A DNA stretch of 64,000 nucleotides, taken from contig NW_003314316.1 in NCBI RefSeq assembly GCF_000143415.4, forward strand, positions 453,220 through 517,219. Reading direction: 5' to 3'. Below are positions 23,061-32,734 of the stretch, one piece after another; position 1 is the stretch's first letter, and each line of letters starts with the position of its first letter. Source of the stretch: Selaginella moellendorffii (lineage: Eukaryota > Streptophyta > Lycopodiopsida > Selaginellales > Selaginellaceae). The notes beneath the pieces were generated by a model. It was not told the DNA's origin. It saw nothing but the letters and a program-made list of their open reading frames with translations, and ran no database searches. A program made the position numbers and the translations under genes.

Positions 23061-23640
23061 TTACGAATTCTTAAATTTTCTTTTAATCCCCTTCCTCGGG
23101 TTAAATTGGACTTAAAGTGTAATTACACTTACTACAAATCAAGCATATCAAGCCTTTAATTTCTTATAACAAAATTTTCTCATAAAACTCTATAAATCCT
23201 AAGCCTTATGTATTTTTCTTGATTCGAAACCTCAAAAGGAAACACTATACCCTAATGACCCTTACTCTCCACTTCCTCCTCATGAGAAGGCCCAAGCCAA
23301 AAGAAGGGATAAAGACCAATGAGCCTTATAGTACTCAAGTGGGAGCTACTCTTTGAACACAATTTTGGTGGTTTTGGCCACAGTGATCCATTGAGTTCCA
23401 GGAGGAAGTGCTTGTTCTCGCAGCCTGCCACGCCTAAATGAAACAAGAAAATAAACTTTGAAATAAAGCATGAAATTACATACCTAAAGAAATTGCCTCA
23501 TCAATCCTTAAGGGGCATCTCTTACACTCTTCGAGTCCATGCTCACTCCCACCCAAGGCAATGCATTAACCCTTAACTTAGTTTGCAAACACCATTGAAG
23601 AGTCTTTAACCTTACTTTCCCAACAATACTTTTGGAACCC
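23061..23640. other. Degenerate LTR-related spacer
   Basis: Contains further weak echoes of the family 2 LTR (GTTAAATTGGACTTAAAGT, CTCCACTTCCTCCTCATGAGAAGGCCC, CATGCTCACTCCCACCCAAGG), apparently a more decayed partial copy. No gene seen. Confidence 0.45.
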
Positions 23641-24370
23641 CCTATAGCCCGACAGCTCCACCAAGCCCTAGTTTTTCGCAAGCAAGAGATTTTTGGAGCA
23701 TAGAGAAGGAATTACAATCCATCAAAGTCAGTAAGGAAAGCTATTGAGTAACACTCTACAGTCAGAACCATGGAAACCATCGTTCATTGGTGCGTGGACA
23801 CCAACTCCACTACCCTGGGGAGGAAGTCTAGACCACCAACACCAAGCAGGACTCATCAACCATCACCACCAACAATGATTTCAAGGTCTTCAACACCAAC
23901 TAAGGAGAGAAGGCCAGCGTCGCACAACAATCTCAGGTATGTTCCTCCATTGTGGCTTGCTTGTATTGCTTGCTTTCACAATGGTACATACAAGACTTGG
24001 CATACACAACAACCACCAACAACCACCAACATTGATAAGTATGGCAGAGCAGCAGTTTAGCAGTGATTCAAGGTAAGCTTTAAAATCACTAATTGAGCAT
24101 CATATCTGTATATCCGTGCTGCTTGATGTTGACTGGAGATTTGTCCGGTGCGCGCTTTTCTGCTGCTACTGAAGTTGAGCTTTGGCTATAAAACATAACA
24201 CAGAATCTATGAAGAGAACAACTTTGATCTAATGCCCAACATCAAGCACAAATTCGAAGGTGCCAGCTTAAAAATTCAAGGAGAACAAAGTTTAAACTTA
24301 TTTTCTGATTATCTTCTAGATTGGTTTTAATGGCAAATCTCTTTTTAGCCATTCTTTTGAAGAATAATTT
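23641..24370 (+). pseudogene. Shortened paralogue of the Pro-rich remnant at 3.1-5.4 kb
   Basis: The ATG at 23770 opens METIVHWCVDTNSTTLGRKS.., matching METIIHWCV at 3289. It continues as a Pro/Thr-rich exon (RPPTPSRTHQPSPPT) to a GTATGTTCC..TACAAG intron (about 23938-23997) and a second exon ending GRAAV at a stop (24060). The first copy has the same final bases (GACAGAGCAGCAGTGTAG). Compared with it, about 1.5 kb of tandem Pro-rich exons and the TM segment are missing. Shared sequence resumes downstream (CAACATCAAGCACAAA, TTCGAAGGTGCCA, GATTGGTTTTAATGGCAA). Probably a deletion derivative; it could still encode a small peptide. Confidence 0.5.
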
Positions 24371-24395
24371 TAAATTTATATAAACAAACCTCGCC

Positions 24396-24867
24396 TCAAA
24401 AAATGCATCCAGGGGTGCATTCTTCATACATCCATTTCTCAACCTTGCTCTGCCTATTTTCTTCTCTGTGTTCTAAGAATCGAAGAGCATCATCCTTCTC
24501 CATACCATATTTATAAATTAAAACAAAGCTACTGCTTGCTCGCAATGAAGACAGAGTCTTTCCACAGGCCTCCAGTGTGTCTGCATACCTGGAAAGCTCT
24601 ATTTTGCCAAGAAAGTTTCTCATCTCAAAAGCTTTCTGCTTAAGCACAAGAGTGAATTCTTTGAAATGAGAGATTTCTGACACTCACCCTTTGCTGCTTG
24701 GTAAGGCCCAGCGCTTTCACATCTTTCCTGGTCATTGACTTGAGCGATTCAACGCTGTCCCATCCCTTCCTGACAAAGATCTTGGATGTTCCAGCAAGAA
24801 CACCACTGCCGAGGTAATCATCTAGATTATCAGGGGCAGATCTATCCTTTGCTTCTGTGCCCTGCAT
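24396..24867 (-). CDS. SAM-like helical-domain protein
   Basis: Two exons (24867-24688 and 24635-24396) encode 139 aa; the 52-nt intron is GTGAGT..AAGCAG. The protein runs from a short polar N-terminus into DDYLGSGVLAGTSKIFVRKG, then WDSVESLKSMTRKDVKALGL followed by TKQQRKAFEMRNFLGK. This resembles the last helices of a sterile-alpha-motif fold (..L..MT.KDV..LG.T..QR). A second helical segment (IELSRYADTLEACGKTL..YGMEKDDALRFLEHREE) follows. A broken copy of both parts lies at 41.60-42.05 kb. SAM assignment is by pattern only and no function can be named; the C-terminus may differ if a further intron exists. Confidence 0.6.
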
Positions 24868-25930
24868 TGTTGCTCGTCTTGTTGAGGAGAAAGAAGCTCT
24901 TTAAAATGTCCTGGTAGTCAAATAGAAAGTAGAATCAAAGTGACATTAATCCTCCTCATAAGCTTTAAAAGAAAAGGTCTCACCTCATCCCAACTTTGTC
25001 AAGATGATGTCGCAAACATTATGTGAATTGACGACAAATTGCTGCATGCCCTGCCCGTCAGCATGATACGTGACTTATAGTTTAAATAAAGGAGAATAGA
25101 GGGAAAGAGAGAAGAATGTTTGCATGACTAATGCTACCAAACAACGAGATCTCTCCATGCATTCATTCTCCAACTCCACGATCGCTCCCTACGTCCAGCT
25201 ATTGGAGGGATCCTCTGAGATCTTCCTGAAAGAGGTTGTGATCATAGAGATTATTATAGAACAAGCCTGAATGCAGAAAGCTCAGATTCATCCGTGGTCC
25301 TTCACGGAGCACAGTACTGAAGAACAGCATAAGCAGAAGCACCAAGAAAAAAAAGAAAATGTAATTCTTCCAAGGCCATCCTAAAGAAAAATCGCTCTGA
25401 TCCTGGATCCTGGGAATCGCTTGTGCCCTCGCCACTATATTCTAAGATTGTCATTCTGTTTTACTGTTACTGTGCTTCGACTAGCATAGAACCTAACCTA
25501 TCTCCTTTCAACAATGTGACATAAACTTGACTCTCAGGAAAGGGTGGTAGGTAAAATGTCACACTAAAAAAATAACAGGATACAAAGTTGTGGACAAAAG
25601 AGTTCCTCACTTCTCTTAGATGAGTTCGTAAAGCAAAACTACTTAGAACACCCAACCTTTAGATCTTCAACGCTCTCCCCCCTGGAAAACTCCAGAACAA
25701 ATTTAGTTCTTCCAACCCGCTTAATTCAGAAAATTTGTCAACGCAATTAAGTAAATGGCTTTCGAAAGGGTGGAGACCATCCACCTCCTTGCATCACTAA
25801 ATACTATTTGGAAAATAGAGCTCCTAACATTTTCACTCAAACTTGTGAAATCTATGTAATCCACAATTCGCTTAGTAGATTACCAAGGACTTGTCCGTCT
25901 GTGCTCAGCACATTGTAGCTATGCACAACT
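24868..25930. other. Intergenic region with one TM-like minus-strand frame
   Basis: No firm gene. On the minus strand 25435-25199 carries a hydrophobic segment (WPWKNYIFFFFLVLLLMLFF) in a 78-codon frame without an ATG start, which could be an exon. A short stretch near 25720-25640 reads RTKFVLEFSRGESVEDLKVG, exon-like but isolated. These may be remnants of one decayed gene. Confidence 0.35.
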
Positions 25931-26031
25931 ATCTAGCTGTTTGAAAAAAACTCCTGGTAGAAAGTGGAAACTAGCTCACAAAGAAAATGACAACAATGAT
26001 CTCCTTGATCACAAGTTCTCACAAGAGCTCA

Positions 26032-26649
26032 TCAAAGAGGTTTCACAAACATTGCCCGATTCACTTGAACTAACGACAAATCCCCGATGGGCTGAATTGC
26101 CTGTCCACCAGCAACTGTTACTGGCTCCCGCGTGTGATCATCTAGAGCAGAGCTTACCAGTTAGATTGAGTGCCAGGAATTTGTATGATCAAACTTACCC
26201 AACAACGTGTTGAAGGACGAAGCTGGGGGTGTTGCCAGATGGTTCAGGCTCACGTAAGCGAGGAGAGTAAACGGAATTGCAAGCATGAAAAGCCCAGGAA
26301 CCACAACAGCCCAATACCTGCGAGAGCTACAGTAAAACCAAAGGCACTAGCTTTGTGGTGTTTCCAAAGCTTACCTGTCGGGATAGTATGTTATTCCAAG
26401 ATAATGAAGCCAAGGTTCGGGGAGATACGCCCAGATAACATACACTCCTGGATTCGTAGTTCGCCACTGTCAGCGATTCAGATTGAGAATCTAAAATATT
26501 CGCTCACCAAATGCGATTATGGTTGAGATCGCTCCCACGAATGCATAAACCTCTGCGGGCTTTGTTCCTTGACTCTTGCGTTTCTCGTGATCCTATAATC
26601 CAGGAGAAAAGAATAATGGAAAAGGTTGATCGATCGCTTGATATACCAT
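26032..26649 (-). CDS. PIGP: PIG-P: phosphatidylinositol N-acetylglucosaminyltransferase subunit P
   Basis: Five exons: 26649-26647 (ATG only), 26592-26508, 26447-26375, 26317-26199 and 26141-26032, giving 129 aa. Introns are 54-60 nt with GT..AG borders. The spliced protein starts MDHEKRKSQGTKPAEVYAFV, continues with TM1 (GAISTIIAFGVYVIWAYLPE), the hallmark WLHYLGITYYPDRYWAVVVP, TM2 and LNHLATPPASSFNTL, and a hydrophilic tail. In this family the protein is part of the ER GPI-GlcNAc transferase that makes the first GPI intermediate. The only in-frame ATG follows the COX16 stop directly (TGAATG); without removal of the first intron an in-frame TAG precedes exon 2. This implies a shared transcript with COX16. 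A dead copy sits at 37.34-37.95 kb. Confidence 0.88.
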
Positions 26650-27094
26650 TCACTTGTCGGCCTTCTCTCCGGGCCGTGGAACTTTCTTGTACTCGAAATT
26701 GTTGATGTCTACTTGCTGCTGGATTGCCTGCATTCCAGAAACAATTAAATCTTAAGCAAAGATCAAGAGCACGCGGTTAATCACCTTGAGCTCTTCCTCG
26801 AGTGTGGTGGGTTTCCTCTGCTTGAAGTTCTTGAGAATCCCCTCCTTGGAAAGGGCCTGCGTCACTTTTAGAAGCTCCCAATCCCTCTCGTCGCGCTCGT
26901 GGACGACCTCAGTTCTAGAATCCCAGAAAAATCAATTAAAGCGTAAAAAAGAATGCTTGTTACCTCCCAGCAACGATCTGAGCGATGCCAACGTAGCCAA
27001 TGACGGACCCAGCTATGATCGGGAGGCCGAAAAGAAAGAACCGATTCGACCCACTCAGCCTCCGTCCCTTCTGGATCCCCCGCACAGTGGACAT
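26650..27094 (-). CDS. COX16: COX16 homologue, cytochrome c oxidase assembly protein
   Basis: Three exons (27094-26964, 26914-26785 and 26727-26650) encode 112 aa, the normal family length. The N-terminus is basic (STVRGIQKGRRLSGSNR), followed by the single TM segment (FFLFGLPIIAGSVIGYVGIA). Then come the family C-terminus VVHERDERDWELLKVTQALS and a plant-type tail (LEEELKAIQQQVDINNFEYK). COX16 proteins act in the mitochondrial inner membrane in assembly of complex IV. The stop codon TGA (26652-26650) is immediately followed by the PIGP ATG. The gene and its introns are duplicated in inverted orientation at 36.9 kb, where the copy is dead. Confidence 0.9.
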
Positions 27095-27122
27095 TTGCTC
27101 TAAGCAAACCCTAGCTGAAAAA

Positions 27123-27754
27123 AACTTGTAAAAATTGGGGGGATTTCTGAGAAGCCATATGCAATAAGGAAAAACAAGCTGTGAAAATGAAACTCTTAAG
27201 AACAATATTGATTACGATTGCAATATAGTGTCCGTCCATCCTAGATCTGCTTCAGTAGCATTGCAAATGCTATCACCATTGACTATGTGCCGGCTACCAA
27301 TTTTTCTTGCAGGCGTTCCACACTGATATCCTTTTCCATCTCCAACCCCTGGTCCTTACAAGTTATCTCCAAATGCTTGATGAACTCCGAATATGACGAC
27401 AGAACCAGCTTTCCACCGTTGCCAATTTCAAGCCATCGGGACAAAGAATGCCATTGTTTGTCATCACTATTACATATATCTCCAAACCATGACCTTTGTT
27501 AAGATTGACGAGACAATTCCTGCAAGCATAGAATCCACCTTGAAATCTTCTCCAATTTATGTCCAAACTTTCTCTAGGGAATGTCTCAAGCCCAAAATTA
27601 TAATCTCCAAGAGCAAGATTCTCTTTTTTAACAAAGAACTCAGGTTCGTGGAATGTAAATAAAGAGCTACATTAGCTTGCAGACGTAGATAACTGAGACT
27701 AGTGTTAGAAATCTACCAACAGGGCTACGAGAAGAAAGAAGAAAATCTTCATGA
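27123..27754 (-). other. Spacer with exon-like minus-strand frames of unknown identity
   Basis: Two overlapping minus-strand frames look protein-like. One, ending at a TAG near 27283, contains WHSLSRWLEIGNGGKLVLSS and LEITCKDQGLEMEKDISVER. Another (27660-27363) contains LALGDYNFGLETFPRESLD and GFYACRNCLVNLNKGHGLEI. No splice arrangement joining them in frame was found. A decayed or mis-modelled gene is possible; no family recognised. Confidence 0.3.
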
Positions 27755-28129
27755 TTACTTGACAACTTCCTCCGGAATATCTTCCTCTTCCTCGTTCTTG
27801 AGCTCTTCATCTTCCATCTCTGCAAGCCAAGCAAAATGCAAAGAGTAAGAAAAAACTAGACGAGAAACGGAAATGGTACTTACTCTGGATTTCCTCGTCG
27901 GTGAGCTCCGGAGCGTCCTCTCCCTCGACAGCCGGAGCTTTGTCGTCGACTTCTGCCGCTGCTGCGTCGTCCTCCACAACAATCACTGGAATCGTTGCGT
28001 CTTTATCCGTCGTGGGATAGTAGTACTCGGATTGAGTGTCCTGGAAACACAAACAAGATGGAAAGAAAAGAGATGAAGATCAAGTTCTTATAACCAAAGA
28101 GAAAAAGTGAGCACCTGGTAAGAAGCCAT
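27755..28129 (-). CDS. Small acidic protein of unknown function
   Basis: Three exons (28129-28115, 28040-27884 and 27819-27755) encode 78 aa. The first exon is only ATGGCTTCTTACCAG. The protein starts MASYQDTQSEYYYPTTDKDA, then becomes strongly acidic (VEDDAAAAEVDD, ELTDEEIQKMEDEELKNEEE) and ends IPEEVVK. No domain recognised; it is likely disordered. Splice borders are good (GTGCTC..TTCCAG, GTAAGT..TTGCAG) and the frame is continuous across both junctions, which supports a real gene. It lies in tandem upstream of the COX16-PIGP unit. Confidence 0.65.
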
Positions 28130-28352
28130 TGGAACCGTCGTATAGAAGTGAAAAGCCCAAAGCCCCCTTTAAAAACGCACAAACTGTACCGAAACTCACT
28201 GAGAGTGAGACACGCTTCACTGGCAAACTTTCCATGCAATGGAAAAATATGCAGCTTGATTCATGGCAGTCTCCGATTGGTTACAAAGAAATAGAGGAGA
28301 AACCAAAATTTTTACCACGTACCTTTAAAGAGCGCTCGAGAAAGTTTTGATA

Positions 28353-30444
28353 TTACAAGTCAGTATTGGTGGTGAAAGTCTTGACAAAACTCGCCAGTAG
28401 CTCCTTTCCTCCCAGCTCGTGAATCTTGGCCAGTGCACGCTTCTCGATCTGGCGAACTCGTTCTCTAGAGAGGTTGAAATGGTGGCTCAGCTCCTCCAAA
28501 GTTCTGTCCCTTCCATCGCCAATGCCATAGCGGAGTGTCAGGACTTCCTTCTCCCTGGGCTTCAGGAGATTGAGCACTTTGTCGAGCTGTTCCTTTAGTA
28601 GCGCCTTCTCGGCAACTAGAAGAGAGGACTCTACTTCCGGGTCCGGTAGGATTTCCTGTAGCAAAAACAAGAACAGAAAAGAAAAAAATTAACAATTTCT
28701 TAGTGTCGCAAGAATATGGTTTTGCTTACCAAAAGAGTGACGTTGTCGCAACCTGGTACATTGTCGTCCAATGACTTTGGATGTCTCATAAGATTGGCAG
28801 CCAGATGGACTTTTTGCGCAGTCGTTCCAAGGATCGTGGCCACTTCCTCGTTTGTTGGAAATGTACCACGTTCTTCGAAGATCCTGGCTCTCGTCTTTAA
28901 AACTCGAGTGTGCGTATCAAATAGATGCATCTGAAACACAATGTTTCTTTTAGATTTCAACTGTACTTCTCGAAGTGAACAGGAGCTTACAGGCACTTGG
29001 CACATTATGCTGCGTTTCACCGATGCCCTCCTTACGGATAGCTCAATCCACCAAAGTACGTACGTTGAAAGCCGGAAACCTCGAGATGTGTCGAACTTTT
29101 CAACACCGTGAAGTAAACCGTTGATCCCTTCCTGCAGTACAAAGCCAAGTTGATAAATGCATGAAGAAAAACTAGCTTAACAGAGAAACTTTAATACTTC
29201 ACCTGTATAAGATCCTCTATCGTCGTCCCCTTCAACCCAAACTTTCGGGCCACTTTGATCACGAGCCCGAGATTTGAAGAGACCATGTTGGTCCTGCATC
29301 TTTTTGCATGTTTGAGCTTCCTCCGAAGCTCTTGAGGTTCTATTTTCAATGCCTCGGCCCATTCTCTGAATGTTGGTTCACGTCCAAGCTGCTCGCTCAT
29401 GCTGGTAAACAAGGCTTCCATTTTTATATGCTCCTGAGATTAAAAAACAACGCACAAAACAGTAATTTAGCCAGCAAGCTCAGCATTTCATCATATATCT
29501 ACAAAGAAAGTACCTTGAATTCCCACCTGAATACCATTGATTGCTTCCAGCTCCTCGGAAGCAGACATTCGAGTCCTCCTAGATATTTGTGGACAGTACC
29601 GGTCTCTGCCTACGACTTTTCTCGATCCGGCTGGAAAAAGTCCTTTGATCGTCTCCCCATCTCCGTCCTCCATCTCGTTCTTTCTCTTCTCTGCTGCCTG
29701 TACTCTTTTCATCATCCTTTGTTTGCGCCTCCTAGAGGTAACCGCTACTTCCACGTTGTACTTCCTCTCTAAGCTCTCCGTCTCTGTTGAAAGAAGTTCA
29801 TTGGCTTGCAATGCAGTTTCTTCCGCTTCTTCTGTTGTCTCAATCCTCGCCACCTCTGGAAGTTGGATGCTCTGCTCGAGTCCCAAAGTTGATCCAGCAA
29901 GTGGTTCGTTCGCGAGTTCCATTTCGCCAGAATCATCAGCAATGGCCTCGGCAGCTTCTCGAGCTGCTAGAACCGCCGCCCTTGCAAGAGCCATGGCTTC
30001 CTCGGCCGCAGCAATAGTCGTTGCCTCGTCACTAGCCAACCAAGCCTCAGTCTCTGTAAAACTGGAAGTGGTGGTCACTGCTCTCACTTGTAAGGTGTCA
30101 GCCACCTTCCATCTTCGTTCTGGGCCTTCGTGATTCCTATGCGGCAAAGAACTCCCAGCTAAGAAAATAAACTTCTATGGCATCAGTAAACGACTTACCA
30201 TGCTAGAACCGAGCTCCAAAGCCGTGGATTTGCATTGTGATGATCCAATTTTGCGAAGCATCCCCTCCTTCTGGAGCAAGGCTTTTGACGTCTCAACGAA
30301 GAAGTGCCTGGAAATTGGATAGAAACCACTCAGCGAGAGAATTCCCACTTCTTCCCACTTACTTGGAATGCCAGGCGATAGAACAGAGCTACATTCCAGC
30401 ACTGCGCCGCCAGTCGCAGCTGCCAAGCCTGCTACCACTGCCAT
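28353..30444 (-). CDS. SIG: Plastid RNA polymerase sigma-70 factor
   Basis: Seven exons: 30444-30363, 30307-30199, 30151-29527, 29433-29203, 29131-28991, 28930-28730 and 28655-28353, totalling 563 aa with every phase consistent. The N-terminus (MAVVAGLAAATGG.., then Ser/Arg-rich SLRRQKPCSRRRGC) looks like a chloroplast transit peptide. An Ala/Glu-rich region precedes a basic patch (SRRRKQRMMKRVQAAEKRK). Conserved parts are region 1.2/2.1 (LGREPTFREWAEAL), region 2 (NLGLVIKVARKFGLKGTTIEDLIQ, GVEKFDTSRGFRLSTYVLWWI), region 3, and region 4 (LKPREKEVLTLRYGIGDG, then TLEELSHHFNLSRERVRQIE helix-turn-helix). Plant sigma factors direct the plastid-encoded polymerase to -10/-35 promoters. The acceptor of exon 3 (GGGAG/TTC) was chosen because it alone keeps the frame. 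Subclass not resolved. Confidence 0.92.
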
Positions 30445-30521
30445 TGCCTCAATGCTACGACCTCGTTCTCATATTTCCAGATCCTAGTCCTCAAATTCGC
30501 CGCCATTGCCCGATTGCGGCC

Positions 30522-30785
30522 ATGGCAGCGCTTCCAGTCCAAGAATTCGCTTACAAAATTATTTGTGCAGCGCCATCGCTCCCATTTCCTCGGCGACGAA
30601 CTGCCATATCCACAAGATTTTCGTTAAACCCTAGCAGTCGTGGCAAAAGAACCACCATGTTAAACCTCAGCCGCTGGATGTCTCCAGCTCTCGACGGCCT
30701 GGATCCACATCTGGTTGAGTGGGCCAGATTCGCCCTGTTATCCAGACATATCTTAGCCTTCCAAAATACCATTCTCATATTTTGA
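30522..30785 (+). CDS. Possible small transit-peptide-like ORF
   Basis: An 87-codon ATG frame starts 77 bp from the divergent sigma-factor ATG. It begins MAALPVQEFAYKIICAAPSL and has an Arg/Ser-rich stretch (PRRRTAISTRFSLNPSSRGK), like a plastid or mitochondrial presequence, then no recognisable domain. It may be the first exon of a decayed gene or a chance frame in the shared upstream region. Confidence 0.3.
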   Translation: MAALPVQEFAYKIICAAPSLPFPRRRTAISTRFSLNPSSRGKRTTMLNLSRWMSPALDGLDPHLVEWARFALLSRHILAFQNTILIF

Positions 30786-30813
30786 AGATTAAGATTCTAA
30801 CTGATTTTATCAA

Positions 30814-30818
30814 GCGGG

Positions 30819-30861
<43 letters not shown>

Positions 30862-30886
30862 GCGTGTTCGATCCACGCTCACCGCA
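30814..30886 (+). tRNA. trnF-GAA: tRNA-Phe (GAA)
   Basis: 73 nt folding as a complete cloverleaf: acceptor GCGGGGA pairs with the 3' strand before discriminator A, D arm GCTC..GAGC, anticodon arm TCAGA-CTGAAGA-TCTGA with GAA at 30847-30849, T arm with TTCGATCC. No intron. A T-rich tract (ATTTCTTTTCTTC) follows and would act as the Pol III terminator. The sequence matches the nuclear plant tRNA-Phe type. Confidence 0.96.
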
Positions 30887-31156
30887 TTTCTTTTCTTCTC
30901 TGTTTTGCTAATAGAAACTTTTGACGTGTGAGGAATCTTTTGTCGACAACTTTGTTGATGTCATAGTATGGTACATTTGAATGTGATATTTTACTATCTC
31001 TTTGAATTCCGATGTTGCTAGAGAGACGCTAAGGTGACACCACCTGAATGACAATCTGACAAGATCACGAAGTTTCACGGATGGAACTTGTTTATGCTAG
31101 CATGGGGACTATAGAAGATCCACAGTGCCTTTATTCCATATGATCAAAGGCGTCAC
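30887..31156. other. Spacer between tRNA-Phe and the CVNH gene
   Basis: After the Pol III terminator tract nothing else is recognised; it probably includes the 3' UTR of the minus-strand CVNH gene. Confidence 0.4.
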
Positions 31157-31655
31157 TCACTCGTCCTTGTGACGATTGACACATTCGTCACTGAGTGAAG
31201 CACATCGCAGGAATCCATTTATGTTGCCGATGCAATCGTTGAGATCCAGAGTGCTTGCGACATAGTCGCCATCGGTGTTCTTGCACTCGCCCTCCATCAT
31301 GGTGCCCGACGTGAGATACTCAATCCCCCGGCAGTCCTCGAGCCCGTATGTGAACCTCTCCCCGCATTTGAGCTTCCCATCCTCGCCATAAGTGATGCAC
31401 TTGGAGATATCAACGGCTGAATAGAACTTCCATCCCCTGTTGTTCATGCATTCGGCTTCGAGCACTGGCCCCTTGACGAAAATGTCTTTGCAGCTGTCTG
31501 CAAAACCTTCACAAGCCTGCGAAAGAGTTCCAAGATCAGAAAACTGGGATCGACAAGATCATCTCACTTGCCTTGGACGTAGAGGCAGTCAGTGCTGCCA
31601 CAAGCAGAAACAAGAGGAGCATAGAATTGCCAAGAGGAGAGGAAGAGGAAGCCAT
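31157..31655 (-). CDS. Secreted cyanovirin-N homology (CVNH) domain protein
   Basis: Two exons (31655-31572 and 31516-31157) encode 147 aa. The first exon is a signal peptide (MASSSSPLGNSMLLLLFLLVAALTA..). The mature part has two CVNH-like repeats: LEAECMNNRGWKFYSAVDIS..CITYGEDGKLKCG and MEGECKNTDGDYVASTLDLN..CIGNINGFLRC, with regularly spaced cysteines. The pattern (L.A.C.N..G....S..DL..CI.N..G.L.C) is that of CVNH lectin-like domains, known from filamentous ascomycetes, cyanobacteria and seedless plants. The intron starts with GC (CAAG/GCAAGT..TTCGCAG), a rare but valid GC-AG type that keeps the frame exactly. Carbohydrate binding is inferred from the family. Confidence 0.85.
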
Positions 31656-32002
31656 GATACCAGAAGGCGAGATCGCCTCGGATAATATAGTACTAGACTA
31701 GCAGGTTCTGGGTTCGAAACCATTGTTCCCAAGTTTCATATCCACATCAATCTGCCAGCTACGATAACGCTAAACCCTAAACCCCAAAGAGAATATTTTC
31801 AAGTATAAGCATATCCAGTTCCATCAATTACTGACACTTTTTACACACATCGACACTTGTCACCAGTGCAATCGACACGCGGCTGCACCATGCCTCAAAA
31901 CGGGCGAACTTGGAGCATTTGAGCGCGAAGAGAGAGAACGAACGGGTTAATCGATCGATCGAAGCAAGCATTTCCAACGTTCACAGCATTCACACAGCAA
32001 CA
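31656..32002. promoter_or_regulatory. Divergent upstream region between CVNH and LEA-like genes
   Basis: 347 bp between opposite ATGs. On the plus side an ATG at about 31888 opens a 10-codon frame ending in TGA before the LEA-like start; it is a possible uORF if transcribed. Repeated GACACT/ACACATCGACACTTGTCAC elements lie at 31829-31863; their role is unknown. Confidence 0.4.
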
Positions 32003-32374
32003 ATGGCGTTTAGGTCAGTTCTCGTCGCCTCGAAGAAGAATGCCCTCGGTCAGTTGCTCGTGAAGAAGGAGTTCCTGGCAACATCGTCTGTCCTGCTCAA
32101 CAAGGAGGCGGGCACCGCCGAGTCCATGGCGCACAAGGTCGGGGACAAGGTCGAGAAAGCCGGGGAGAACCTCAAGGAGACGGCCAAAGATTCTAAGGAA
32201 CCCGCCGAGAGCGGAATGCGCGAACAGGTCAGGAGCGCCGCGGAGAAGATTGGCGACGCCACCGCGAGCGCGGGCGACAAGATCGAGCACTCGATGGAGA
32301 GCGAAGGCGGCGGCGAGGAGAAATCCAAGCTCAACAAGAGAAATCTCGAGGACAAGCAAGTCCTCTCCAACTAA
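32003..32374 (+). CDS. LEA-like hydrophilic protein, probably mitochondrial
   Basis: A single-exon 123-aa frame. The N-terminus MAFRSVLVASKKNALGQLLV is basic, Ser/Leu-rich and lacks acids, like a mitochondrial presequence. The rest is Lys/Glu/Ala-rich with 11-mer-like amphipathic repeats (AHKVGDKVEKAGENLKETAK, REQVRSAAEKIGDATASAGD), the composition of group 3/LEA_4 proteins, which become helical on drying and protect membranes or enzymes. The C-terminus is polar and charged. It sits next to a dehydrin, which supports a stress-protection role. Targeting is inference. Confidence 0.75.
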   Translation: MAFRSVLVASKKNALGQLLVKKEFLATSSVLLNKEAGTAESMAHKVGDKVEKAGENLKETAKDSKEPAESGMREQVRSAAEKIGDATASAGDKIEHSMESEGGGEEKSKLNKRNLEDKQVLSN

Positions 32375-32543
32375 ACCCTCTTGTTAAATTAGGGTTCTTT
32401 GTAATCCGGCCAAGTTTCGCCACGTGTTATATTCAAAGCTATCTTTTCTATAATAAAACCTCCAAATTACAAGAAAGTTTTTAAGTCGTCGGTGGTTACT
32501 GGCATATTTATTCAATGGGCACCTGTCCCATGGATTTGCCACA

Positions 32544-32603
32544 TACGTGTCAAAAATCGAGGTGCCATGCGTCGGCACCTCAGGGCCTCTCGATTTGTAT
32601 AAG
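32544..32603 (+). promoter_or_regulatory. ABRE-like element and TATA box of the dehydrin gene
   Basis: TACGTGTC at 32544-32551 matches the ABA-response core ACGTGTC, about 185 bp upstream of the dehydrin ATG. TATAAG at 32598-32603 is a plausible TATA box. The spacing suits an ABA- or dehydration-inducible plant promoter. Confidence 0.5.
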
Positions 32604-32734
32604 AGCTGAAAGCTCCGCCCTCAGGAACTCATTCTATCTTCGATCGATATATCTGTCTTATCTAGATCTTTGGCTTTGTCTTGTTTTCTCGATCACAAGT
32701 TCTCTTCGCAGTTCTTTTGATTCTCACAGCGCTC

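Larger units (their letters stand above)
25932..27122 (-). repeat. Source half of an inverted segmental duplication
   Basis: This block carrying COX16 and PIGP, with introns and about 100 bp of flank on each side, is repeated in opposite orientation at 36866-38012. Introns are kept in the copy, so it is a DNA-level duplication and not a retrocopy. Here both genes are intact. Confidence 0.85.

Noticed and set aside
32681-32734. Upstream extension of the dehydrin giving a hydrophobic signal-like N-terminus
   Set aside because: It would need a TTG start; the first ATG gives the normal cytosolic dehydrin beginning.
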